A stretch of 64,000 nucleotides of DNA, taken from assembly GCA_024220505.1 (NCBI GenBank), contig JAKZZE010000012.1, forward strand, positions 1 to 64,000. Reading direction: 5' to 3'. The notes under the pieces were generated by a model. That model had not been told where the DNA came from, did not search any database, and saw nothing but the letters and a program-made list of their open reading frames with translations. Of this stretch, positions 9,519 to 20,343 are shown in pieces (positions within the stretch are counted from its first letter, which is position 1; the number at the start of each line of letters is the position of its first letter). A program made the translations under genes and the position numbers. The DNA comes from Rhizopus arrhizus. Taxonomy: Eukaryota > Mucoromycota > Mucoromycetes > Mucorales > Rhizopodaceae.

Positions 9519-12500
9519 TTGGTTCGGTTGCTTTCAAAAATGAAAGTAATGGTCAATCGAATAACCAAAAATATAACAAAACCATTAATAATCAACCCCA
9601 CAATCTCAATGCGCTCCTCACTCAAAGCGAAACTTATTCACCACCCTTTACACACGATTTATATGCAGCTGTAAGACCAGAGTACCCACCTGAAGTCACT
9701 ACAAGCATTCCATACGAAAAACCAAGCAAAGGCACACGAGAAAGAGTTAGGAGATCAACCACAAAAGCCAAGGGTAAAGTAAATGATGTTACTACTACAC
9801 AACCTATTGTTACGCATCAACCCATAATCACACAACAACCATTGGTTTCACATCAGCCTGTTGTCACACGTCAACCCGAAGCTATGGAAACAGAACGAAT
9901 AATGCAAACTAGCAGAACGGTCAAGAAACCAAAAAGAAAAACGAAGGCACCTCCATTAAATTATGACATTGTGTCGGACGTCTTAAATAAGAAAGCAGAT
10001 ATAACTGTTGGAGACCTTATGGTCGCAGCACCTAAGTTACGAAGAAACATGGCCGCAGCTTGCCGTCCCATACGAATCCCTGTTGAAGTCACCAATCCGG
10101 AAGAAACTATGGCAGTTATAGAAGAAGAGGATATAAATACCACAGCAGTATATTCTAAAGTTAGTATTGGAGATAAATCTATCAAGACCTTGATTGATTG
10201 TGGTGCAGCAAAAACATGCATGTCTAAAGCTCTCGCTGACACACTTGGTTTATATATTGATGCTGCCTCTGAAAGTATATTCACCTTAGGAAATGGAACC
10301 AAACAGCCTGCCTTAGGAATTATATATGACGTACCTATATGTGTCAAGGACAACATGATCATTCCATGCACTGTAGAAGTCTTACCCTCTTGTCCAAATC
10401 CACTTATCATTGGAAACAATTGGTTAAATAGAGCAAAAGCCAAAATTGACTTCAATAGTTCAACATTAAAGGTGACATATAAAAACAAGAAAGCCGAATT
10501 AGAAATATCCTTCTTAAGAAAAAATACGACACTGCCAAAGGTCTCAAGCTACACTCAGAAGTATGAACATCCTATCAGCCTAACAAACTCAAAGGAAACC
10601 AAACATGTACGCTTTGAAGCTGAAATACAAGATGATGACGATAGCACAGATCAAGACGAAGAATCTGAAGACAGCTCAGAGGAATCGGCAGAAGAAGAAT
10701 TAGAAGATGAAGAAGACGAATCGCTTCTATTATTGGAAAATGATAAAGAAGACGACATAAAAGTATTAAGTCAAGGAAATGACATGCTACTAAAAGCTCC
10801 TCCACATGGATTAACTATAGCATCAAATACTTCAAAAACAATATGGGTCAGAAAGTTGGAGAACGAAAGGAAGGATATAATATACAATTTGGAAATAACG
10901 AATCCTAAAATAATGGATGCCATGGGATATTTTGACTCTTGTTTAAACCTGGTCACAAATCGTAAAAGTATAGAAATTCGAATATACAATCGATCATCAA
11001 AAGATATACTATTGGACCCTGATGAAGAAATCGGCATCATTGAAAAGATCAATCCAGAGGAAGATTCCATAGTACAAGCATATAATGTTGACATGAACCC
11101 TCACTTGTGTGTGATGGAAATGTCTGAATCAAATAATAAAGAAAAAAATGAAGAAGACACGCTGCTAGAACCAGACAAATATACGAAACTTGAAATCGGA
11201 GAAATAAATCAAGATATCAAACAATGCTTACAGAAGTTACTAAAGAAGTACGAGAATATATTTGATTGGGACAATAACACCATCGGATACACAAACTTGA
11301 TAAAGCATAAGATAACGATAAAAGAAGATACTATGCCTATAAGTCATCGACCTTATCGCATGAGTCCTATCGAGACTGAGCATCTGCAAAAAGAATTAGA
11401 TAAGTATTGCAAGTTGGGTGTAATTGCTCCATCAAATAGCCCCTGGGCAGCCCCTGTGATATTAGTAAAAAAGAAGAATGGCGAATACAGAATGGTGATA
11501 GATTATAGAAAGCTAAATTCAGTTACAAAGAAAGACGCCTATCCCTTACCTCGCATTGATGATTTGCTGGATACATTAGGCAAGGCAAAAGTTTTCTCAG
11601 CTTTGGATATGCGAGCTGGATTTCATCAAGTTCCCCTGGAAGAAGACAGTAAAGAACTAACAGCTTTCACGACAAAGTTTGGCACGTATCATTATAACAC
11701 ACTGCCAATGGGTCTTGTAAATTCCCCAGCAACTTTTCAACGATTAATAGATTTATGTTTTCGGCCACTTATCAACAAGTGTTTAGTCGCTTACATTGAC
11801 GACCTAAACGTATATTCTCTCAATCATCAAGATCATTTGCAACATTTAGAACAAGTGTTTCAATGCATCCAAATAGCGAATCTCAAATTAAATCCAGAAA
11901 AGTGTTTCTTCTTCAAGGACCATCTTAAATTTCTTGGATATATCGTTACGAAAGAAGGATTGCAAACAGACCCCAGTAAAATTCAAAAAATAGCTGAATA
12001 TCCACAACCCAGAACAATTAAACAAGTTCGAGGATTCCTCGGAATAGCATCCTATTACAGACGTTTTATTAAAAACTTTGCTGCTATTGCAAGACCTTTG
12101 CATGATCAAACGAAAACCACAAAGAAAATCCCTTGGACAAGCTTGACTACTGAATCATTTGAAACATTAAAGAAATTACTTACTACTGCACCTATCTTGT
12201 CAAGACCTGACTTCAACAAACCATTTATACTAGTAACCGACGCATCCAAATTAGGACTTGGTGCTATATTGACTCAATTGGATGAAAATGGTCATGAACA
12301 CCCAATTGTCTATGCAAGTCGAGGCCTCAAGTCAACTGAATCGAATTACGCTCCCACTAAATTAGAATGTTTGGCAGTCATATGGGCAGTAAAATTATTC
12401 CGTCCCTATCTACTTGGAAAAAAGTTCACAGTGCTTACTGATCACTCGGCTCTAAATGGGTTACTAAAGACGCCAAACCCCACTGGAATAATCGCCAGAT

Positions 12501-12595
12501 GGATTACTATCTTATCAGAATATGAATTCGAGGTGAAGTATCGACCTGGAAGAGTCAACGAAAGCGCCGACTTTTTATCTCGACTTGGATACTAG
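9515..12595 (+). CDS. pol: gypsy Pol (protease-RT-RNase H), copy 1
   Basis: Expressed, by inference, through -1 frameshifting from gag; the start given is the first post-shift codon, because the frame is open from there and has no early ATG. About 1026 residues. The protease motif LIDCGA has its Asp near residue 228 and has Cys where Thr or Ser is usual. An acidic spacer lies near 370-420. RT shows SPWAAPVILVKKKNGEYRM, SALDMRAGFHQV, MGLVNSPATFQ and YIDD (near residue 760). RNase H shows VTDASKLGLGA and ends RPGRVNESADFLSRLGY. No integrase follows in this frame: a UAG ends it at 12595 and integrase is a separate ORF 239 nt downstream. This copy is uninterrupted, unlike copy 2. Confidence 0.9.
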   Translation, partial: LVGSVAFKNESNGQSNNQKYNKTINNQPHNLNALLTQSETYSPPFTHDLYAAVRPEYPPEVTTSIPYEKPSKGTRERVRRSTTKAKGKVNDVTTTQPIVTHQPIITQQPLVSHQPVVTRQPEAMETERIMQTSRTVKKPKRKTKAPPLNYDIVSDVLNKKADITVGDLMVAAPKLRRNMAAACRPIRIPVEVTNPEETMAVIEEEDINTTAVYSKVSIGDKSIKTLIDCGAAKTCMSKALADTLGLYIDAASESIFTLGNGTKQPALGIIYDVPICVKDNMIIPCTVEVLPSCPNPLIIGNNWLNRAKAKIDFNSSTLKVTYKNKKAELEISFLRKNTTLPKVSSYTQKYEHPISLTNSKETKHVRFEAEIQDDDDSTDQDEESEDSSEESAEEELEDEEDESLLLLENDKEDDIKVLSQGNDMLLKAPPHGLTIASNTSKTIWVRKLENERKDIIYNLEITNPKIMDAMGYFDSCLNLVTNRKSIEIRIYNRSSKDILLDPDEEIGIIEKINPEEDSIVQAYNVDMNPHLCVMEMSESNNKEKNEEDTLLEPDKYTKLEIGEINQDIKQCLQKLLKKYENIFDWDNNTIGYTNLIKHKITIKEDTMPISHRPYRMSPIETEHLQKELDKYCKLGVIAPSNSPWAAPVILVKKKNGEYRMVIDYRKLNSVTKKDAYPLPRIDDLLDTLGKAKVFSALDMRAGFHQVPLEEDSKELTAFTTKFGTYHYNTLPMGLVNSPATFQRLIDLCFRPLINKCLVAYIDDLNVYSLNHQDHLQHLEQVFQCIQIANLKLNPEKCFFFKDHLKFLGYIVTKEGLQTDPSKIQKIAEYPQPRTIKQVRGFLGIASYYRRFIKNFAAIARPLHDQTKTTKKIPWTSLTTESFETLKKLLTTAPILSRPDFNKPFILVTDASKLGLGAILTQLDENGHEHPIVYASRGLKSTESNYAPTKLECLAVIWAVKLFRPYLLGKKFTVLTDHSALNGLLKTPNPTGIIARWITILSEYEFEVKYRPGRVNESADFLSRLGY

Positions 12596-12834
12596 AAAAA
12601 CTCAACATTTACAATTAATTAACAACGTGTATATATTATCAACTTTATATTTTTATCAAACTACATGGAGGCAGGGAGGGGTAGTTGAAATAAATAATCC
12701 AGAAAAATTCATTAAAAACAGTACAAAACCAAATTAAGCAGAAAAAAAAAATTTCCACATCAACAAAAAGAATCCTGAAACAATAAGATTGCAAAAATTC
12801 AAAACAGTAACACAAAATAATAATATATCAAAAA
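12596..12834 (+). promoter_or_regulatory. pol-integrase spacer with G-rich purine tract and mini-ORF
   Basis: All frames are closed here. At 12667-12681 lies GGAGGCAGGGAGGGG, preceded by an ATG whose frame ends after seven codons. The tract could be an internal polypurine tract for plus-strand priming, a two-layer G-quadruplex, or part of how integrase is translated. These are hypotheses. The same sequence is at about 20105-20343 in copy 2. Confidence 0.45.
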
Positions 12835-14180
12835 ATGGAACAACGAAAAATCGATCAGATGGCAACATATTTGCAAACTATGCAAATTCCAGAAGATGAA
12901 ACAAGAAGCTTACAAAAATTCCTCATTAGGGAATCCCCTAATTTCACTTTGTACAAAGACACATTATATAGATACAATACGGAAAATGGAACCATACGAA
13001 AGGTTCTCAACAAGCAAGAAGCCCAAGAAATGATGGATGCGTATCATCAACATCCTCTAGGTGGACACTTAGCATACAATAATACCTTACATAAAATTGC
13101 AACTCGGTACTATTGGGACAACATGGCGAAGGATATTTTTGAATACGTCAAAACGTGTTCTAGATGTCAAGTATTTGGGAAAAAATCATTGAAAGAAGAA
13201 CTTTATCCAGTTCCCGTTTCCATAAAACCTTTTGATAGAGTAGCATTGGACGTGAAACATGTACAAACCTCAAGATCAGGACACCGCTATATTGTCGCAG
13301 CAATTGATTACCTCACAAAATATGTTGAAGCAAGACCGTTACGATTTCAGACTTCTTCAGAGATTGCTCTATTTCTATACGAAGATATTATTTGCAGACA
13401 TGGATGTCCAACCATCATGGTTACTGATAACGGAAAACCTTTCTTAAGTGGTTTGGTACGCAAAGTTTGCCAAGCTTATTCTATTATTCACAAGACTACA
13501 ACACCGTACAACCCACAAAGTAATGGCCTGATTGAACGATTCAATCGAACACTTGGTCAAATTCTACAAAAACGATCAGACACTGAAAAAGAAGACTGGG
13601 ATCTCTATCTACCAGCTACCTTATTTGCATATCGTTCAATTAAGCAAGCTACGACAAAACAGTCGCCATTTTTCTTAATGTATGGCTATGAACCAAAAAC
13701 GCCGTTTGATATAGACAACCGAATATTTGAGAAAAGCTCTCACAAATTTGAAACAGTGTTATGGCACAGGACCACTCACCAAATTCATAATCTTAATTGG
13801 GTACGTGAGCAATCAGCACAGGCCATTAAGCAAACTCAGGCTGCTCAAAAGAAAGCTATAGAGAACAAGATCTTAGATGAACGAAAAGAACTGAAGCCCC
13901 CTTTCAGACTCGGTGATATGGTTCTCCTGTACAAAGATTACATGTCTACATCTTGGTCTGGAAAGCTACAAGACAAATGGGAAGGCCCTTACATCATTCA
14001 AAATAATTTAGGAAAAGGAACTTATCACATAAAAAATACGAATCCAAACGATACTCGGATAAGAAGAGTTCATGGGAATAGACTGAAACCATACGTTATA
14101 CCAAATACAATGTGGAACGCTGAAAACGAGAGAAATGTTTCAAGTTTGGTTTTGGACAAGGAAACGAATGAATTGTTTCA

Positions 14181-14184
<4 letters not shown>
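12835..14184 (+). CDS. int: gypsy integrase as a separate ORF, copy 1 (449 aa)
   Basis: Starts at ATG 12835. Zinc-binding HHCC: H73-x4-H78 and C108-x2-C111. Catalytic triad of the DDE core: D139 (VALDV), D198 (MVTDNG), E234 (GLIERFN). The C-terminal GPY/F module has KWEGPYII near residue 381. Integrases join LTR DNA to target DNA and act in the nucleus; they are normally cleaved from Pol. Here the ORF has its own ATG and is cut off from RT-RH by multiple stops, so it needs a separate translation route (spliced or subgenomic mRNA, reinitiation). No splice pair that would restore the fusion was evident. An A-run of 55 nt follows the stop. Confidence 0.9.

Positions 14185-14186
<2 letters not shown>

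Positions 14187-14241
<55 letters not shown>
14187..14241 (+). repeat. poly(A) run after integrase, copy 1
   Basis: About 55 consecutive A in copy 1 (about 58 in copy 2 at 21696-21753). It lies between the integrase stop and the extra ORF and is the only length polymorphism seen there. It could mark a captured 3' end of an ancestral transcript (inference). Confidence 0.8.
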
Positions 14242-14243
<2 letters not shown>

Positions 14244-14344
14244 AAACAAAAAGTTACACAACAGTTTTTCAACAATATATATATATCGACCTTATTATCA
14301 ACAAAAAAAAATAATAATAATAGCAAGCAATTAACTATCAAGGA

Positions 14345-15151
14345 ATGGACCAAACACAATATCTCAGAGAACAAGCCAAGATTACTGTCGAAAAAATGGC
14401 CAGAGACATTCAAGAAGGCAACGGCAATGCCGCTGATTATATCAAATGGTTATTACAAGTCTACTTCAAGACTTTGTATGTTGCAAAAAGGGCAGATGGT
14501 CTTAGAGAAGGTTTGGAGATGTATATTAGCTTCATGGAGAATGAAGAGGGCTTAAAGAACTTCGAGTTCTTTATTGGAGAAGAGGCTATAACCAAAAAGG
14601 ACTATATTGATAAACTGGTATTGAAAATCCAGCAAGAAGTGGACAAAGAAGAATTCGAGGATATGATTGCCAATCCAGAGAAACATGAAAAGCCTATTGA
14701 GTATGGAGTAAATTATAATGAGGATATACTTACTGAACTTGAGAACTGGTCTTGGGAAACGCCCGACATGAAACCCATTGTTGTTCTCTATGAAGAAAAC
14801 ATCAAAGAAGAATTTGAATTGTCACAACACTACCAGAAGGAACAAGAAAAATTTGAACATATCCGAGAACAGGTACTAAATAGACTGGCAACAACAATAG
14901 TGGATTGGAGCCACATCAAGTTTGAACAGCCAAGGAACAATGAAAGATGTATACAACTCTATGTTGCAGCTAGGAACGAGGCACTCAGGTTTGTGTTGAA
15001 TGGATGCACGATTCATAAAAATTTGTATAAAAAAATAAGAAAACTGGATGACTGGGGAAGAGTCTCAATGCTCGAGGACGAGCAAGCGGTTGTAGCGGGC
15101 ATCTGTAACGAAGATTACAACATAAACACCAGCAATGGCTGCGGTTTGTGA
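14345..15151 (+). CDS. extra ORF of the gypsy element, overlapping the 3' LTR, copy 1 (268 aa)
   Basis: Complete ORF in the position where env would sit in env-bearing elements. It has no signal peptide, membrane segment or cysteine-rich ectodomain, so it is not Env-like. It is Glu/Lys-rich and mostly helical by composition (for example HYQKEQEKFEHIREQVLNRL). The last 15 codons and the stop (15104-15151) are read from the first 48 bases of the LTR. It is conserved without a visible change in copy 2. No polypurine tract is visible just before the LTR, where coding sequence runs through instead. Family and function are not recognised; a packaging, regulatory or anti-host role is open. Confidence 0.78.
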   Translation: MDQTQYLREQAKITVEKMARDIQEGNGNAADYIKWLLQVYFKTLYVAKRADGLREGLEMYISFMENEEGLKNFEFFIGEEAITKKDYIDKLVLKIQQEVDKEEFEDMIANPEKHEKPIEYGVNYNEDILTELENWSWETPDMKPIVVLYEENIKEEFELSQHYQKEQEKFEHIREQVLNRLATTIVDWSHIKFEQPRNNERCIQLYVAARNEALRFVLNGCTIHKNLYKKIRKLDDWGRVSMLEDEQAVVAGICNEDYNINTSNGCGL

Positions 15152-15653
15152 TTTTTAATTTTGAACCTTATTCTTTTTTTGAACTTTATTTCAAAATCAA
15201 ACTTTATATCGAAATCAAACCTTATATTGAAATCAAACCTTATATCAAAATGAAACTTTATTTTTCTTTGTCTATAAAATAGACAAGTTTTTATTTTTAT
15301 TTTACTTCACTTCTCTTGACATATACATTTTAACTTTACTTATCTTAAATATATTTTATCCAATAAATCAAGTATCTTTATCCCTGAATCTTTTGGTATA
15401 ATACTCTTAAAATACAAGCAAGACAAGTCCCTTGAAGTCAATTATCTTCATTGTAAACATTCTTAAAACTCTTATCAAGTTACCTTATTACAAGCAAGTT
15501 TGATCTACTTAACAAGATCTGGTGGTCACTTACAAACGAATTTAATACCAATACTTTACCCAACTCTTATTTTTTTTTATTCACTTTCGTCAACTTTACT
15601 CTATTTCAAAACCGTTAACTCTTACAAGCCATTGAAGCAACAAAAAAATTACA
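15104..15653 (+). repeat. gypsy LTR 2, shared by both units
   Basis: 550 bp, TGTAACG...ATTACA. It serves as 3' LTR of copy 1 and 5' LTR of copy 2. There is no target duplication around it (upstream GCGGGCATC is internal element sequence). Confidence 0.92.
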
Positions 15654-15792
15654 TTTGGTGGTCACTACGAGGGAATTAAATCAATAAATCGAATTAAATC
15701 AAGAAATTAAATCAAATCAAGAAATCTATCAAACTAATCGAAAGAACTTACTCAAAATCGAATCAACAATATCAAAACATTTACTATCAACA

Positions 15793-17028
15793 ATGGCAAC
15801 AACAGAACCTATCGCGTTGGTGCAAAACAGCAACCAAATTCAAGGATATCGTCCTAAATTAATCGAATTCTATGGCTATGAAGGCGAAGACTTCCGTCAT
15901 TTTCAAGAGCTACTGGATTCCTACCTTGTACTCAGCAACACACATAGTGACAACCGCAAACTCGCTATCCTCAAATCTCAATTACGTAGAGCTGCTAAAA
16001 TCTACTTTGAAAAAACTATACTCAAGAATCATCCTCAAGTGACTTACGATGAAGCTATGGAACATTTGAAAAGTCACTATATTACTCCTGAATTAATTCA
16101 GAATTATGAATTGGAATTCAATGATATGATCCAAGGAGATCAAGAACATCCTCAAATATTCCTTTCAAGATTACGTGAAGCCGCTGATTTGGCCAACATT
16201 ACTAGTGAAGCCGTAATCGAAAGCCGCTTTCGCGCAGGTTTATTAAGGGATATCAAACAATTTTGTATACAAAGCAGTGCTAGAACATTTCAAGATTGGT
16301 TAAACCATGCAGAAGGATGGTGGAACGCAAATCGCCCTCGCAAGATCGCAATGGTCGACAACCCATTCATACCAAGAAATGTAAACAACGCTCTCATATA
16401 TCATGACGATGGTGTTTATCATCAGAGATACCCATCAAATGATCATAATATAGAGTTGATTGATACAAACGAAAGGCCTGCTCAAGCAATCCCAATCTCT
16501 AACTTACATCCTTACGGAATGGTTAACACTGTAATGCCTAACCCTCAAATTGTAACTGGTCCTAACCAACTATCAACATTGGAGATCACTCGTAATAATT
16601 ATCATGCCCAAAGTTATCCTCATCAAGTTCAAAGGAACAATGGAACATGTCCTAGTCAACATAATCATCAACAGGATCTGGTCAATCTTATTCAACAAAC
16701 CATCCGAAATGAATTGGGTAATCAACAGCAGTATCAAAGCTCTGTTAGAAATTACAATCGTCGTAATCGCTACAATGATAATTATCAGAATCAACACCAA
16801 AATAACAATAACGATTACAACAATAATGGTCACAATAATAACGACTACAATAATAATATTTATAATAACAATGATTACCAACGTAATGATAATAATTACG
16901 GAAGACAAGACTATAGCAATCAAGGACGAAACAGAAATAACTTTAATAATCAAACTTACCGTCCGCAATATAACAGAACGCTCCCGCAACAGCCTCAAAC
17001 ACAACAACCTAACCAGTCAAAAAACTAG
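15793..17028 (+). CDS. gag: gypsy Gag, copy 2 (411 aa)
   Basis: Same length and protein as copy 1 (helical Gag core, Asn-rich tail, no zinc knuckle), offset by 7510 bp. It ends in UAG right after the slippery heptamer at 17019-17025. Confidence 0.88.
   Translation: MATTEPIALVQNSNQIQGYRPKLIEFYGYEGEDFRHFQELLDSYLVLSNTHSDNRKLAILKSQLRRAAKIYFEKTILKNHPQVTYDEAMEHLKSHYITPELIQNYELEFNDMIQGDQEHPQIFLSRLREAADLANITSEAVIESRFRAGLLRDIKQFCIQSSARTFQDWLNHAEGWWNANRPRKIAMVDNPFIPRNVNNALIYHDDGVYHQRYPSNDHNIELIDTNERPAQAIPISNLHPYGMVNTVMPNPQIVTGPNQLSTLEITRNNYHAQSYPHQVQRNNGTCPSQHNHQQDLVNLIQQTIRNELGNQQQYQSSVRNYNRRNRYNDNYQNQHQNNNNDYNNNGHNNNDYNNNIYNNNDYQRNDNNYGRQDYSNQGRNRNNFNNQTYRPQYNRTLPQQPQTQQPNQSKN
17019..17025 (+). promoter_or_regulatory. 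-1 ribosomal frameshift site, copy 2
   Basis: A AAA AAC in the gag frame followed by UAG, with the same downstream hairpin as in copy 1. Confidence 0.75.
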
Positions 17029-20000
17029 TTGGTTCGGTTGCTTTCAAAAATGAAAGTAATGGTCAATCGAATAACCAAAAATATAACAAAACCATTAATA
17101 ATCAACCCCACAATCTCAATGCGCTCCTCACTCAAAGCGAAACTTATTCACCACCCTTTACACACGATTTATATGCAGCTGTAAGACCAGAGTACCCACC
17201 TGAAGTCACTACAAGCATTCCATACGAAAAACCAAGCAAAGGCACACGAGAAAGAGTTAGGAGATCAACCACAAAAGCCAAGGGTAAAGTAAATGATGTT
17301 ACTACTACACAACCTATTGTTACGCATCAACCCATAATCACACAACAACCATTGGTTTCACATCAGCCTGTTGTCACACGTCAACCCGAAGCTATGGAAA
17401 CAGAACGAATAATGCAAACTAGCAGAACGGTCAAGAAACCAAAAAGAAAAACGAAGGCACCTCCATTAAATTATGACATTGTGTCGGACGTCTTAAATAA
17501 GAAAGCAGATATAACTGTTGGAGACCTTATGGTCGCAGCACCTAAGTTACGAAGAAACATGGCCGCAGCTTGCCGTCCCATACGAATCCCTGTTGAAGTC
17601 ACCAATCCGGAAGAAACTATGGCAGTTATAGAAGAAGAGGATATAAATACCACAGCAGTATATTCTAAAGTTAGTATTGGAGATAAATCTATCAAGACCT
17701 TGATTGATTGTGGTGCAGCAAAAACATGCATGTCTAAAGCTCTCGCTGACACACTTGGTTTATATATTGATGCTGCCTCTGAAAGTATATTCACCTTAGG
17801 AAATGGAACCAAACAGCCTGCCTTAGGAATTATATATGACGTACCTATATGTGTCAAGGACAACATGATCATTCCATGCACTGTAGAAGTCTTACCCTCT
17901 TGTCCAAATCCACTTATCATTGGAAACAATTGGTTAAATAGAGCAAAAGCCAAAATTGACTTCAATAGTTCAACATTAAAGGTGACATATAAAAACAAGA
18001 AAGCCGAATTAGAAATATCCTTCTTAAGAAAAAATACGACACTGCCAAAGGTCTCAAGCTACACTCAGAAGTATGAACATCCTATCAGCCTAACAAACTC
18101 AAAGGAAACCAAACATGTACGCTTTGAAGCTGAAATACAAGATGATGACGATAGCACAGATCAAGACGAAGAATCTGAAGACAGCTCAGAGGAATCGGCA
18201 GAAGAAGAATTAGAAGATGAAGAAGACGAATCGCTTCTATTATTGGAAAATGATAAAGAAGACGACATAAAAGTATTAAGTCAAGGAAATGACATGCTAC
18301 TAAAAGCTCCTCCACATGGATTAACTATAGCATCAAATACTTCAAAAACAATATGGGTCAGAAAGTTGGAGAACGAAAGGAAGGATATAATATACAATTT
18401 GGAAATAACGAATCCTAAAATAATGGATGCCATGGGATATTTTGACTCTTGTTTAAACCTGGTCACAAATCGTAAAAGTATAGAAATTCGAATATACAAT
18501 CGATCATCAAAAGATATACTATTGGACCCTGATGAAGAAATCGGCATCATTGAAAAGATCAATCCAGAGGAAGATTCCATAGTACAAGCATATAATGTTG
18601 ACATGAACCCTCACTTGTGTGTGATGGAAATGTCTGAATCAAATAATAAAGAAAAAAATGAAGAAGACACGCTGCTAGAACCAGACAAATATACGAAACT
18701 TGAAATCGGAGAAATAAATCAAGATATCAAACAATGCTTACAGAAGTTACTAAAGAAGTACGAGAATATATTTGATTGGGACAATAACACCATCGGATAC
18801 ACAAACTTGATAAAGCATAAGATAACGATAAAAGAAGATACTATGCCTATAAGTCATCGACCTTATCGCATGAGTCCTATCGAGACTGAGCATCTGCAAA
18901 AAGAATTAGATAAGTATTGCAAGTTGGGTGTAATTGCTCCATCAAATAGCCCCTGGGCAGCCCCTGTGATATTAGTAAAAAGAAGAATGGCGAATACAGA
19001 ATGGTGATAGATTATAGAAAGCTAAATTCAGTTACAAAGAAAGACGCCTATCCCTTACCTCGCATTGATGATTTGCTGGATACATTAGGCAAGGCAAAAG
19101 TTTTCTCAGCTTTGGATATGCGAGCTGGATTTCATCAAGTTCCCCTGGAAGAAGACAGTAAAGAACTAACAGCTTTCACGACAAAGTTTGGCACGTATCA
19201 TTATAACACACTGCCAATGGGTCTTGTAAATTCCCCAGCAACTTTTCAACGATTAATAGATTTATGTTTTCGGCCACTTATCAACAAGTGTTTAGTCGCT
19301 TACATTGACGACCTAAACGTATATTCTCTCAATCATCAAGATCATTTGCAACATTTAGAACAAGTGTTTCAATGCATCCAAATAGCGAATCTCAAATTAA
19401 ATCCAGAAAAGTGTTTCTTCTTCAAGGACCATCTTAAATTTCTTGGATATATCGTTACGAAAGAAGGATTGCAAACAGACCCCAGTAAAATTCAAAAAAT
19501 AGCTGAATATCCACAACCCAGAACAATTAAACAAGTTCGAGGATTCCTCGGAATAGCATCCTATTACAGACGTTTTATTAAAAACTTTGCTGCTATTGCA
19601 AGACCTTTGCATGATCAAACGAAAACCACAAAGAAAATCCCTTGGACAAGCTTGACTACTGAATCATTTGAAACATTAAAGAAATTACTTACTACTGCAC
19701 CTATCTTGTCAAGACCTGACTTCAACAAACCATTTATACTAGTAACCGACGCATCCAAATTAGGACTTGGTGCTATATTGACTCAATTGGATGAAAATGG
19801 TCATGAACACCCAATTGTCTATGCAAGTCGAGGCCTCAAGTCAACTGAATCGAATTACGCTCCCACTAAATTAGAATGTTTGGCAGTCATATGGGCAGTA
19901 AAATTATTCCGTCCCTATCTACTTGGAAAAAAGTTCACAGTGCTTACTGATCACTCGGCTCTAAATGGGTTACTAAAGACGCCAAACCCCACTGGAATAA

Positions 20001-20104
20001 TCGCCAGATGGATTACTATCTTATCAGAATATGAATTCGAGGTGAAGTATCGACCTGGAAGAGTCAACGAAAGCGCCGACTTTTTATCTCGACTTGGATA
20101 CTAG
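17025..20104 (+). pseudogene. pol: gypsy Pol (PR-RT-RH), copy 2, frameshifted in RT
   Basis: Matches copy 1 but the A-run at 18977-18981 has five A where copy 1 (11467-11472) has six. The frame therefore closes at 19007, and the rest of RT (from MVIDYRKL at 19001) and RNase H are in another frame to 20104. The break falls between the fingers motif APVILVK and the catalytic YIDD. No full RT can be made unless the run is slipped at transcription or translation. The protease part with LIDCGA is intact. All other pol sequence looks unchanged, so inactivation is recent or a homopolymer sequencing error. Confidence 0.88.
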
Positions 20105-20343
20105 AAAAACTCAACATTTACAATTAATTAACAACGTGTATATATTATCAACTTTATATTTTTATCAAACTACATGGAGGCAGGGAGGGGTAGTTGAAAT
20201 AAATAATCCAGAAAAATTCATTAAAAACAGTACAAAACCAAATTAAGCAGAAAAAAAAAATTTCCACATCAACAAAAAGAATCCTGAAACAATAAGATTG
20301 CAAAAATTCAAAACAGTAACACAAAATAATAATATATCAAAAA

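Noticed and set aside
9063..9543. 144- and 149-codon ORFs in other frames of the gag Asn-rich tail (also 16573-17053)
   Set aside because: They arise from the A/T-rich AAY repeats coding for Asn; residues are almost only I/V/T. The gag frame explains the sequence.
12560..12834. Intron joining RNase H to integrase
   Set aside because: No GT donor lies between the last RNase H motif and the UAG that would give an in-frame junction to the integrase ATG region; splicing from further upstream remains possible but unsupported.
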